Shown piece after piece: positions 33,771 through 41,886 of a DNA stretch of 64,000 nucleotides. Source of the stretch: UBA1756 sp045132235. Its GTDB lineage: Bacteria; Bacteroidota; Bacteroidia; Bacteroidales; WCHB1-69. The stretch lies in assembly GCA_045132235.1 (NCBI GenBank), contig JBGURX010000019.1, positions 62,001 through 126,000 on the forward strand. Direction: 5' to 3'. The number at the start of each line of letters is the position of its first letter. Position 1 is the stretch's first letter. The translations under genes were made by a program, and so were the position numbers. The notes beneath the pieces were generated by a model, which worked only from the letters and a program-made list of their open reading frames with translations, did no database searches and had not been told where the DNA came from.

Positions 33771-35729
33771 ATGAAAAAACACCGTCTTCTTCTGACTCTC
33801 CTGCTGGCTGTACTGACAGTCGTGCCGGCTTTCGCCCAAGAGGAGAAGGACGAGGCGGACGATCCGTTTCACCACGAGGTGGACTCGGCGATGGCCATCT
33901 CCCCCAACTATCTGCCCACTGCCTACACACGTTGTGGCACTACTTTCTTTCAACCCATTGATTATAAAGAAATTGACACTACCATTGGATTCGTTTACCA
34001 ACACGATCCCCTTTTGCGGAACGAAAACCTGTACCAGTCGTTAGGCATCAACGGACAGGCGCACAAACCGATGAACTTCACCTTCAGCAAAGAGCCCGGT
34101 TTCTCATTGCTTCCATGTCCCTATCCGCTTTACTTCAAGAACCAGAGCGACCTGAAATACTACAAGCTGAAGACCTCCTACACGCAGCTGGCCTACACGT
34201 ATGGCTTCGAGACCGAAAACACGCTGTACGCCACCCATGCACAGAACATCCGCGACCTGTTCAACATCGCCGTCAACCTGCGGGGCTATCTCAACGAGGG
34301 ATATTTCACCCACCAGAAGACGCGCGACGTCGTGGCCGACGCACTCTGCCACTTCCAGACGCGCAACGAGATTTACGGTTTCCGGCTCAGCTACATTGTC
34401 AACTTTTTCAATACGCAGGAAAACGGAGGGCTGCAGAACCAGCAGGATTTCTACGACCATCTTCCCAAGTTGCTGACGGGCTACAACATGAACCTGTATG
34501 ATGCCACCTCGCGCATTCTCACCCACGACCTGATGTTCCAGCAGTACGTGAACATCAAATCCCAAAAGAAAAAGTCGGAAACTGGCGAAAAGAACCACTG
34601 GGGCACCTTCACCCACACCTTCCAGTTCCGGCAGCAGAGCTACTTTTACAGCGATTCCCCCACCGACTCCCTCTTCTATCCCCATACCTATTCCCTCCCG
34701 ACAGATTCCATCAAAGACTCGCTGAGTTTCTACACCATTTCCAACACCATACAATACTCTACCTTCCAGCCCTACAAGGAGCCTGCCAACCCCAACTACT
34801 TCTTCCACTTCACAGGGGGCATCACACACGAATACACGCATTTCCAGTCAAATTTCTATTTCGGAAACTCCTACACTCCCTTCGCACAAGTTCACGTACG
34901 CCTCTTCAAGTACATCGACCTGCACGCCAAACTCGCCTATACACTTGGCCGCAAGCCCACCGAGACCATCCGTGCCAGCGTCGCCAACGGCTGCTACCAG
35001 AAAAACGACCTCTCCTTCTCGGCCGCCATCACCGCCAAGCTGGACAAGAAAAAGCACCACACCATCGGTTGCGACTTCGACTTCTTCTACCTCTCGCCCG
35101 ACTACATTTTTTCGCGTTTCTCCGATGACAATTTCTACTGGAACAACCAGTGGAAAAAGGAGAACATCATCCGCCTCACCCCCTACTGGCAATACAAAGA
35201 CTACCGCGTGGAGTTCAGCTACTACATGCTGCACAACTACGTCTATCTCAATGAAGAACTCACCCCCACCCTGCTGGATGCCTACGCCAACATCATACAG
35301 CTGCACACTTACGTACCTTTCCGCTACAAGGGGTTGGGCATCATCTTCAACGGGTATCTGCAATATGCCAACAAGGAAGCCATCCAAGTGCCCCTCTTTG
35401 CCGGCAAACTCGACATCTTCTACCGATTCAACATCTTCAAAAACAAGGCCCAGCTGCAACTCGGACTGAATGCGGCCTACAACACCAACTACTATGCCGA
35501 CGCCTACCATCCGCTGCTGCACCAGTTCTACCACCAACACGAGGTGAAGACCGGCAACTACTGCTACCTCGACCTCTACCTCGCCATCCGCGTGCAGCGC
35601 ATCAACATATTCATCAAGGGCATCCACCTCCTTTCCGGATTGATGGGCTACGATTATTTCACCACACCAGGCTATCCGATGCAGAGCCGCAGTTTCTCCG
35701 TCGGCATCACCTGGCGCTTCCACGATTAA
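33771..35729 (+). CDS. Bacteroidetes putative porin
   Basis: A 652-residue outer-membrane protein with a signal peptide (cleavage near AFAQ) and the architecture of the Bacteroidetes putative porin family. An N-terminal DTTIGFVYQHDPLLRNENLYQSLGINGQ-type region is followed by many alternating strands rich in Tyr and Phe, and the protein ends in SVGITWRFHD. Such proteins are large single-chain barrels whose solute is unknown. It lies 9 bases after the small barrel gene and 6 bases before an O-antigen-ligase-like gene. Confidence 0.8.
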   Translation: MKKHRLLLTLLLAVLTVVPAFAQEEKDEADDPFHHEVDSAMAISPNYLPTAYTRCGTTFFQPIDYKEIDTTIGFVYQHDPLLRNENLYQSLGINGQAHKPMNFTFSKEPGFSLLPCPYPLYFKNQSDLKYYKLKTSYTQLAYTYGFETENTLYATHAQNIRDLFNIAVNLRGYLNEGYFTHQKTRDVVADALCHFQTRNEIYGFRLSYIVNFFNTQENGGLQNQQDFYDHLPKLLTGYNMNLYDATSRILTHDLMFQQYVNIKSQKKKSETGEKNHWGTFTHTFQFRQQSYFYSDSPTDSLFYPHTYSLPTDSIKDSLSFYTISNTIQYSTFQPYKEPANPNYFFHFTGGITHEYTHFQSNFYFGNSYTPFAQVHVRLFKYIDLHAKLAYTLGRKPTETIRASVANGCYQKNDLSFSAAITAKLDKKKHHTIGCDFDFFYLSPDYIFSRFSDDNFYWNNQWKKENIIRLTPYWQYKDYRVEFSYYMLHNYVYLNEELTPTLLDAYANIIQLHTYVPFRYKGLGIIFNGYLQYANKEAIQVPLFAGKLDIFYRFNIFKNKAQLQLGLNAAYNTNYYADAYHPLLHQFYHQHEVKTGNYCYLDLYLAIRVQRINIFIKGIHLLSGLMGYDYFTTPGYPMQSRSFSVGITWRFHD

Positions 35730-35735
35730 AACGCC

Positions 35736-37076
35736 ATGCAGAACACCCGCCGACAGCAGATCTTCCTGAAAATCAACCTCGCCATGCTGCTCATCACAGC
35801 AGGCACTTTCATTGTGAGCCAGTTTCTTTTCCTCACACTGGCCTGCGTATGGCTGCTGTTTGCCACGATAGAGTGGAACTGGAAGGAGCGTTACCATACC
35901 CTGAAAGAGAACCGCATGCTCGCCATCGCATTCTGTTTCATCGGGTTATACCTTTGCTATCTCATCAGTCCCCTGCTGTCGGACAATGTAGGCAAGGCCA
36001 TCTCCGACTGGGAATACAAAATCTGGTTCCTCGTCTGCCCCATCTGTGTCATGCCGCTCATCCCGAAGCTACAACGCAAAGAGCTTTCGCTCGCGATGAT
36101 ATTGTTCGTCATACCCATCTTGCTTTGGGCAATAGCCAGCATGTGCCACTCCACTGTTTTCTACCTCCGCACCGGCTACACTTTCCACTTCTTCTACCAA
36201 CACGCAACCCTGCCGCTGTCCCTTCCCATGTCGTTCAGCCATCCTTCCTATTTCGCCCTTTACGAAATCATCGCATGGATTGTGTCGGCGGAGCTGCTGC
36301 TGCGGCGCAACGAATGGCTCAAGTACCGCATCATCACCATACTGCTTTGGGGCTGCCTGCTGATACTTCCCGTTCACATCTTCTTCCTGCAGTCCAAAAT
36401 GGGCTTCGTGCTGTTTGGCGTGACATTACTGATTTACGTAACGGTGGCGCTGAACCGCCGCAAGCGACGTTATGCACTGACCGCCATTGTGCTGGCCGCC
36501 ATCATCGCCAGCGTTGGACTTTACATCTACAAGGAGCACGGCCGCATGACCAAGAATTGCGACAACCGCATCGCCAACAGCTTCATCAACCTCAAAACCG
36601 CCGACCGCGACAACCCGAGAGAGAGCAGCGCCATTCGCATTGCGCTTTGGAACAATGCCATGGAAATCGGAAAGGACCACTGGTTCTGCGGCATCGGCAC
36701 CGGCGATGTGCTGGACCAGCTACACGAGAAAGCCGTCGAGCACCACTACATCTACATCTCTTCTGGAAAATTCAACTGCCACAACCAGTACCTGCAGGTG
36801 TGGTTGGGCACCGGCATCATCGGATTGCTGCTGTTTGTCAGCATCTTCTGCATCGCCTTCCTCATTGGCATTCGGAAACGGAATCTCGGCGGAGCCATCA
36901 TCATCGTCACCTTTGCCCTCAACCTGTTTGTGGAGTGCATGTTGGAACGATATGCGGGCGCCACACTCATCCCGATACTTACCGCCTTCATCTGCTGCCT
37001 TCCGCCCACTATGCCGTACGCGGGAAAGTCGGCGTCACATAGTCGCGAAGCTCTTCCATCAGCTTCTTGCGCATGA
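35736..37076 (+). CDS. O-antigen ligase/polymerase-like membrane protein
   Basis: The 446-residue protein has about ten to twelve transmembrane helices and a large external loop between residues ~265 and 355. That loop contains RESSAIRIALWNNAMEIGK and CHNQYLQVWLGTGIIGLLL, the Wzy_C signature of O-antigen ligases and polymerases. These enzymes join lipid-linked polysaccharide to lipid A core or polymerise repeat units at the periplasmic face. The 3' end overlaps the convergent sigma-factor gene by 68 bases. Ligase versus polymerase cannot be decided from sequence. Confidence 0.82.
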   Translation: MQNTRRQQIFLKINLAMLLITAGTFIVSQFLFLTLACVWLLFATIEWNWKERYHTLKENRMLAIAFCFIGLYLCYLISPLLSDNVGKAISDWEYKIWFLVCPICVMPLIPKLQRKELSLAMILFVIPILLWAIASMCHSTVFYLRTGYTFHFFYQHATLPLSLPMSFSHPSYFALYEIIAWIVSAELLLRRNEWLKYRIITILLWGCLLILPVHIFFLQSKMGFVLFGVTLLIYVTVALNRRKRRYALTAIVLAAIIASVGLYIYKEHGRMTKNCDNRIANSFINLKTADRDNPRESSAIRIALWNNAMEIGKDHWFCGIGTGDVLDQLHEKAVEHHYIYISSGKFNCHNQYLQVWLGTGIIGLLLFVSIFCIAFLIGIRKRNLGGAIIIVTFALNLFVECMLERYAGATLIPILTAFICCLPPTMPYAGKSASHSREALPSASCA

Positions 37077-37539
37077 AATAGATGCGGCTTTTCACCGTGC
37101 CGATCGACAAGCCCATCGCATCGGCAATCTCCTGATATTTATAACCATCCACAAACATCTCAAACGGCTTGCGCTGGTCGGGGCTTTTCGCCATGATTCT
37201 CCCGTTGATATCCTTGACAAAAAAGTGAAGGTCGGCATCATCGGCCGGATTGTGCCTGAAATTCTCATACCCCTGCGGCACAAACTTCTCCGACACCACC
37301 AAACCACGCTGACTCCTGCGATAGTCATTCAGGTAGGTGTTGCGCATGATGGTGAACACCCACGCCTTCAGGTTGGTTTCCGACCGGAACTGGTCGCTGT
37401 ATTGCATCACCTTCAAATAGGTATTCTGTATCAAGTCCTCCTGATCCTCGCGGTTCGGGGCCAACGTGGCGGCATAGCGGCGCAAGTCTGCGTCCATCTT
37501 CATCACCTCCTGTATGATTTTTCCCTTATCTTTCTCCAT
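37009..37539 (-). CDS. ECF-type RNA polymerase sigma factor
   Basis: A 176-residue sigma-70 family factor of ECF type. Region 2 includes QEDLIQNTYLKVMQYSDQF and LKAWVFTIMRNTYLNDYRR for core and -10 binding. Region 4 is the helix-turn-helix EIADAMGLSIGTVKSRIYFMRKKL. No anti-sigma gene is adjacent, and the regulon is unknown. The ATG at 37539 is preferred to one 26 codons upstream, which would begin inside the terminator of the preceding gene. The 3' end overlaps the convergent O-antigen-ligase-like gene by 68 bases. Confidence 0.9.
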   Translation of the reverse strand: MEKDKGKIIQEVMKMDADLRRYAATLAPNREDQEDLIQNTYLKVMQYSDQFRSETNLKAWVFTIMRNTYLNDYRRSQRGLVVSEKFVPQGYENFRHNPADDADLHFFVKDINGRIMAKSPDQRKPFEMFVDGYKYQEIADAMGLSIGTVKSRIYFMRKKLMEELRDYVTPTFPRTA

Positions 37540-37567
37540 GCAAAAAAAATTACACACCACATAAAGC

Positions 37568-37605
37568 AAAAACCGTACCAAAGAATTTTCCTCGGTACGG
37601 TTTGT
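37568..37605 (-). terminator. Rho-independent terminator of the gpsA-hutH operon
   Basis: Arms AAACCGTACC and GGTACGGTTT pair perfectly over 10 bp around a 14-nt loop. On the minus strand the hairpin is followed by a T-rich run. It lies 22 bases after the stop of the last gene of the minus-strand operon. Confidence 0.88.
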
Positions 37606-37625
37606 CAGATTATTCATTAAACAGA

Positions 37626-38135
37626 CTATAGCCGTTTCCTTACCACCAACGGCGTGGTCTCAATCTCATTGCTCTCGTGCAGTTCCCTGTCCACGATGCG
37701 GCAGTGAAACAGGATGGTGTCGGTGGGGTGAGTCAGGTCGTAGTCGTTGATATTCAAATTGATACTGATGTCGCCCTCTATCGACTCCGGCACGCTGTTG
37801 CTCAGTCTCGGAATTCTTTGGTTAAAAGTAATTCCTTGAAATTCAATCTTTTGAAAAACGCCATTCACCTTTTTATAATAATCGATAAAACAATTATAAT
37901 AATAGGCAGAAGAGCTGTCAAAAGGCGGATTAATGTCCGTGGTACCGAGGCCGATATCGCCGTCGCCGTCCTGAAAATGGAAGGTAAGAGTTGCCTTGTC
38001 ATCAATGCCTGTGCCGTTGTCAATCTTTTCCAGACTGACAAAAGTGATCTCCGGTTCCACGGGGAATTTCTCCCGCTGCTGACAAGCTGTCAGGAGCAGG
38101 AGAAAAAGTGACACAATGGCAAGCAGGTATCGCAT
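37626..38135 (-). CDS. Lipoprotein of unknown function
   Basis: A 169-residue lipoprotein with lipobox LLTAC (Cys18). The mature part resembles the start of a cadherin-like or calcium-binding sandwich, with TFHFQDGDGDIGLGTTDINPP near residue 50, a motif common in Bacteroidetes surface lipoproteins. It is the last gene of the gpsA-hutH operon and is followed by the terminator. Function unknown; the DGDGDIG motif suggests metal binding. Confidence 0.72.
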   Translation of the reverse strand: MRYLLAIVSLFLLLLTACQQREKFPVEPEITFVSLEKIDNGTGIDDKATLTFHFQDGDGDIGLGTTDINPPFDSSSAYYYNCFIDYYKKVNGVFQKIEFQGITFNQRIPRLSNSVPESIEGDISINLNINDYDLTHPTDTILFHCRIVDRELHESNEIETTPLVVRKRL

Positions 38136-38149
38136 GACAATGAATCAAT

Positions 38150-39652
38150 TTAGCACTCTTCCATCACCACGTTGACGTTGCGGATGAAGTCGCGGGAGGC
38201 GGCCATCAGCTTGTACATGATGGTGTCGTTCTCAACGAAAGGCACAAAGCGGCGGTACTGCTCGATGAAGTCCTCGATGAACTCCGATGAGCGGAGCGGG
38301 CGACGGAACTCAAGAGCCTGCGCGGCGTTCAGCAACTCGATGGCCAAGATTTTCTCCACGTTTTCCACTACCTTGTAAGCCTTGGTGGCCGCGTTGGCGC
38401 CCATGCTCACATGGTCTTCCTGTCCCTGCGACGACTCGATGGAGTCGGAGGAGGAGGGCATGGTGAAGGTCTTGTTCTGGTTGACGATGGAGGCGGCGGT
38501 GTACTGCGGAATCATGAAGCCAGAGTTGAGGCCGGGGTTCTTCACGAGGAAGGAAGGCAGTTCGCGTTTGCCGCTGATGAGCTGGTAAATTCTTCTTTCA
38601 GAGATATTCCCAAGTTCCGACATGGCCAATGAGAGGAAGTCGAGCACGAGGGCGAGCGGCTGTCCGTGGAAGTTGCCGGCAGAGATGATAAGGTCCTCGT
38701 CGGGGAAGACGGTCGGGTTGTCGGTCACCGAGTTGATTTCGGTCTCCACCACGTTGGTGATATGTGTCAGCGAGTCCTTGGTGGCACCGTGCACCTGCGG
38801 CATGCAGCGGAAGGAGTAGGGATCCTGCACGTGCTTCTTCGGACGGGAGATGATTTCGGAGCCCATGAGCAGGTTGTTGATGTGGGTGGCGGTCAGGATC
38901 TGGCCGACGTGAGGACGCACGAAATGCACCGAGAGGTTGAAGGGTTCGATACGGCCGTCGAAAGCCTCGAGGGAGATGGCACCGATGATGTCGGCGAGCC
39001 ATGACAGCTTGCGTGACTTCATCAGCAGATAGACGGCGTAGGAGCTCATGAACTGGGTGCCGTTGAGCAGGGCAAGCCCCTCTTTTGACTGCAGTTTGAT
39101 GGGCTTCCAGCCGAATTTCTCGTTGATTTCGGCAGCAGTGTATTTCTTGTTGCGGTAATACACTTCGCCTTCGTTCAGAAGGGGCAGGCACATGTGCGCC
39201 AGCGGGGCGAGGTCGCCGGAAGCGCCGAGAGAACCCTGCTGATACACAACAGGATAAACACCCTTGTTGTAGAAATCAATCAACCGCTCGATGGTCTGCA
39301 CCTGCACGCCGGAGTTGCCGTACGAGAGCGACTGGATTTTCATGAGCAGCATAAGGCGCACAATCTCCTGCGGCACTTCGTCGCCGATACCGCAAGCGTG
39401 CGACTTCACGAGGTTGCTCTGGAGGGTGGAGAGGTCCTCTTTGGAGACGGAAGTGTTGCAGAGTGAGCCAAAACCGGTGGTGACACCATAGACGGGCACC
39501 GTGCTGTTTTCCATCTTCTGGTCCAGAAAGTCGCGGCATTTCTGCACCGCCTGACGGGACTCTTCAGAGAGGGCGAGTTTCGCTTTGGATTCGATGATTT
39601 TTTCAACTTTGTCGATGCTCAGAAACTGAGCGGAAATGGTGTGGGTTTTCAT
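38150..39652 (-). CDS. hutH: Histidine ammonia-lyase
   Basis: HutH deaminates L-histidine to urocanate, the first step of histidine breakdown. The 500-residue protein has the MIO cofactor triad Ala144-Ser145-Gly146 in GSLGASGDLAPLAHM, the N-terminal YGVTTGFG motif, and the QEDHVSMGANAATK segment. Other hut genes are not nearby. The ureohydrolase-like gene at 46 kb is not adjacent and has lost its metal ligands, so the pathway is incomplete in this window. It lies between the mini-GldLM block and a lipoprotein in a single minus-strand run. Confidence 0.95.
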   Translation of the reverse strand: MKTHTISAQFLSIDKVEKIIESKAKLALSEESRQAVQKCRDFLDQKMENSTVPVYGVTTGFGSLCNTSVSKEDLSTLQSNLVKSHACGIGDEVPQEIVRLMLLMKIQSLSYGNSGVQVQTIERLIDFYNKGVYPVVYQQGSLGASGDLAPLAHMCLPLLNEGEVYYRNKKYTAAEINEKFGWKPIKLQSKEGLALLNGTQFMSSYAVYLLMKSRKLSWLADIIGAISLEAFDGRIEPFNLSVHFVRPHVGQILTATHINNLLMGSEIISRPKKHVQDPYSFRCMPQVHGATKDSLTHITNVVETEINSVTDNPTVFPDEDLIISAGNFHGQPLALVLDFLSLAMSELGNISERRIYQLISGKRELPSFLVKNPGLNSGFMIPQYTAASIVNQNKTFTMPSSSDSIESSQGQEDHVSMGANAATKAYKVVENVEKILAIELLNAAQALEFRRPLRSSEFIEDFIEQYRRFVPFVENDTIMYKLMAASRDFIRNVNVVMEEC

Positions 39653-39688
39653 ATTTTTAATTTTAATTTGATTCCTAACATCAATATT

Positions 39689-39871
39689 TTATTTCCAATT
39701 CTTTATCTTTATGGCATAAATAGCCGTTAGTATGATGAGCACAGGCATCAGCAATCCCATCGTCAGCAGCAAGAAAAAGTTGCCGCCGGGGTAGTGCATG
39801 ATTTTGAAAAGCGTGTTCAGGCACAGCATCACAAGCGTTATCGCACTCCAGATGGTAAGTAAATATTTCAT
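39689..39871 (-). CDS. Mini-GldL-like two-helix membrane protein (copy 2)
   Basis: A 60-residue protein made almost only of two transmembrane helices. The second half of helix 1 and the loop carry the signature LFKIMHYPGG, followed by NFFLLLTMGLLMP. These match the transmembrane region of GldL/PorL, the T9SS motor stator subunit, whose pattern is LFKI-H-PG-loop-GL-TE. Here the conserved Thr-Glu after the GL is replaced by Met-Pro, so the acidic residue of helix 2 is missing and no cytoplasmic domain follows. It lies 9 bases after the GldM-like gene. Function unknown; membrane partner of that protein is my inference. Confidence 0.7.
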   Translation of the reverse strand: MKYLLTIWSAITLVMLCLNTLFKIMHYPGGNFFLLLTMGLLMPVLIILTAIYAIKIKNWK

Positions 39872-39880
39872 CTTCTTAGT

Positions 39881-40597
39881 TTATTGGTTCATAAAACTTT
39901 TTAAAACAATGCTTTCCACCGCCATGACATCGCAAGCCAGCGACTCGATTTCGGTGGCAGCGGCTATCGTGATCACATGGTCGAAATGGCTATCTTCCCA
40001 TGAAATTGTTTCTCCATAACGGTCAGTTTCTGAAGGGGGCAGCATGAAGGAAGACAACTTTGCGTCCACCTCGGCACGCTTTTCAGCCGGCACAAGCTGC
40101 CGCACACTCTGCAGATATTCATTGAACTTATTCCGCAGCATTTCTCCATTGGAAGGTCCTCCGTTATGGAGCATAAATGCCGTTGACCTTTCAAAATCAT
40201 CCTTCCCTTCTATATCAGAAACACTGATGTAAGGAATATCTACTTTAAAATTTTCTATACACTTCAATTCATAGGCTTCTCCATTGGCATACTGAATCAA
40301 CTCATAGCGAAGATATTCCATATAATGCACCAATTCACTTGTCTGCAAACAGAGTTGCATGACTTCAACGGGAATTGTATCTGCATCTTCTTGGTGATAA
40401 AGCATGTTGTATTGCTCATTTGACACCTGTTTGGCATTTTCCAGAGCACGATGTACGGCGTTGCCGGAGGCTTCATATCCCGTAATATGGACCTTGGAAA
40501 CGCCAAGTCCCCACCCTGCCATCATCACAATCCCCCAAAGAATCGGGATACAGGCGAAAAAGAAAACTTTTTTCGGATATTTTGACTGTGATTCCAT
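39881..40597 (-). CDS. Truncated GldM/PorM-like membrane protein
   Basis: A 238-residue protein with a short cytoplasmic start (YPKK), one transmembrane helix (VFFFACIPILWGIVMMAGWG), and a helical periplasmic domain. The domain's YMEYLRYELIQYANG helix and its end, WEDSHFDHVITIAAATEIESLACDV followed by VESIVL, parallel the first periplasmic domain (D1) of GldM/PorM. There the corresponding segments are an elongated helix bundle and a WE-hF-G-P pattern with a QNDV-x3-E helix. The three beta domains that normally follow are absent. It lies between two mini-GldL-like genes with gaps of 4 and 9 bases. Homology is inferred by eye and needs a profile search. Confidence 0.65.
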   Translation of the reverse strand: MESQSKYPKKVFFFACIPILWGIVMMAGWGLGVSKVHITGYEASGNAVHRALENAKQVSNEQYNMLYHQEDADTIPVEVMQLCLQTSELVHYMEYLRYELIQYANGEAYELKCIENFKVDIPYISVSDIEGKDDFERSTAFMLHNGGPSNGEMLRNKFNEYLQSVRQLVPAEKRAEVDAKLSSFMLPPSETDRYGETISWEDSHFDHVITIAAATEIESLACDVMAVESIVLKSFMNQ

Positions 40598-40601
40598 CGT
40601 T

Positions 40602-40781
40602 CTACTTTTTTATCATGATTAAAATGGCGACAAAGACGATGAACACCGGCATAAGCCCCATGGAGAGCAGCAGCATAGGACCGGCTCCCGGGTAGTGCAT
40701 GATTTTGAACAGAAAGCCCAAATCGAGGAGGACAAACAACACAGCCCCCAGAATGCATACGAATGTTTTCAATTTTTTCAT
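40602..40781 (-). CDS. Mini-GldL-like two-helix membrane protein (copy 1)
   Basis: A 59-residue protein with two transmembrane helices and the GldL/PorL-type signature FLFKIMHYPGAGPMLLLSMGLMP. It is a close relative of copy 2 and likewise lacks the acidic residue after the second-helix GL and all cytoplasmic sequence. The ATG at 40781 starts 10 bases after the gpsA stop, so the block is read from the gpsA promoter. The start ten codons upstream would overlap gpsA and is not supported. Confidence 0.7.
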   Translation of the reverse strand: MKKLKTFVCILGAVLFVLLDLGFLFKIMHYPGAGPMLLLSMGLMPVFIVFVAILIMIKK

Positions 40782-40791
40782 GCCATAAAAT

Positions 40792-41823
40792 TTAAATGTA
40801 GAACTCTGCAATCCTCTTCATTTCAGAGCTTACGTTATTGCCTTCGTAAAGAATGCCGTAGATGGTCTCTGCGATGGGGATGTCGGCGCCGAACTTCTTG
40901 TTCATCTCATGGATGCAACGCACGGCATAGTAGCCCTCCGCAATCATGCTCATCTCCAACTGCGCCACCCTGACGGAGAGGCCGTGGCCGATCATGTTGC
41001 CGAACATACGGTTGCGGCTGTAGCGTGAGTAGGCGGTCACGAGAAGGTCGCCGAGATAGACGGAATCGTCGAGGCAACGCTCGCCGGGGAACACCTTCCG
41101 CACAAAATTCTTCATCTCGCGCACACCGTTGGCAATGTAAGCTGCGATAAAATTGTCGCCGTAGCCAAGGCCGCTGTACACACCGGCACCCAAAGCATAG
41201 ATGTTCTTCATCACCACCGCCAGCTCCGCGCCCTTGATGTCGGACGAGACCGACGCGCGCACATAGCGGTTGGTGAACATCTTCGCCACATTCTGCGCAA
41301 GTTCCTGATTCTCAGAAGCTGCCGTAAGAAAGGTAAACTTCTCCTGCGCAATCTCCTCCGCATGCGACGGACCGCTAATCATGGCCATGTTCGACATGGG
41401 AATCTTGAACTCATCGTGCAGGTAGTCGGTGATGAACTGCATCTTTTCGGGAATGATACCCTTGACTGCCGTGATGATTTTCTTATTGTTGAGACGGCTC
41501 TTCTTCAACGGTTCGAGCGTTTTCTGCAAAAATGCCGACGGCGTGACGATGACCACATAGTCGGCTTTGGCCACCACATGACGCAAGTCATTGCTCACTT
41601 TAACATCTTTTGGGTTAATGAAAGTGGAGCTCAGGTACTTCGGATTGTGCCCATATTTGTTGACACCCTCCACAATTTCCTCCTCACGAACCCACCAGTG
41701 GATGTGTTCCAGATTGGCTGACAATATCTTGATAATCGCGGTTGCCCAGCTGCCGCCGCCAATGACTGCGACACGGTATCTCAGACGAGTTTTTTTTCTA
41801 AAAGGGGTAATGGGTTCCTCCAT
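40792..41823 (-). CDS. gpsA: Glycerol-3-phosphate dehydrogenase [NAD(P)+]
   Basis: GpsA reduces dihydroxyacetone phosphate to sn-glycerol-3-phosphate for phospholipid synthesis. The 343-residue protein has the Rossmann motif VAVIGGGSWATAI, the KADYVVIVTPSAFLQ strand, ITAVKGI and MISGPSHAEEIA. The catalytic Lys region around VMKNIYALGAGVYSGLGYGDN and the C-terminal helix set follow. It is the first gene of the minus-strand operon that continues into the mini-GldLM genes and hutH. Confidence 0.94.
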   Translation of the reverse strand: MEEPITPFRKKTRLRYRVAVIGGGSWATAIIKILSANLEHIHWWVREEEIVEGVNKYGHNPKYLSSTFINPKDVKVSNDLRHVVAKADYVVIVTPSAFLQKTLEPLKKSRLNNKKIITAVKGIIPEKMQFITDYLHDEFKIPMSNMAMISGPSHAEEIAQEKFTFLTAASENQELAQNVAKMFTNRYVRASVSSDIKGAELAVVMKNIYALGAGVYSGLGYGDNFIAAYIANGVREMKNFVRKVFPGERCLDDSVYLGDLLVTAYSRYSRNRMFGNMIGHGLSVRVAQLEMSMIAEGYYAVRCIHEMNKKFGADIPIAETIYGILYEGNNVSSEMKRIAEFYI

Positions 41824-41858
41824 AGAAATCAGTTTCGTTTTAACTTTTTTTAAGTCTG

Positions 41859-41866
41859 CAAAAATA
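41859..41866 (-). promoter_or_regulatory. Bacteroidetes -7 box for gpsA operon
   Basis: CAAAAATA on the plus strand reads TATTTTTG on the minus strand, 35 bases upstream of the gpsA start. Confidence 0.6.
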
Positions 41867-41886
41867 CTGATTTTTTTTGAATTCCA

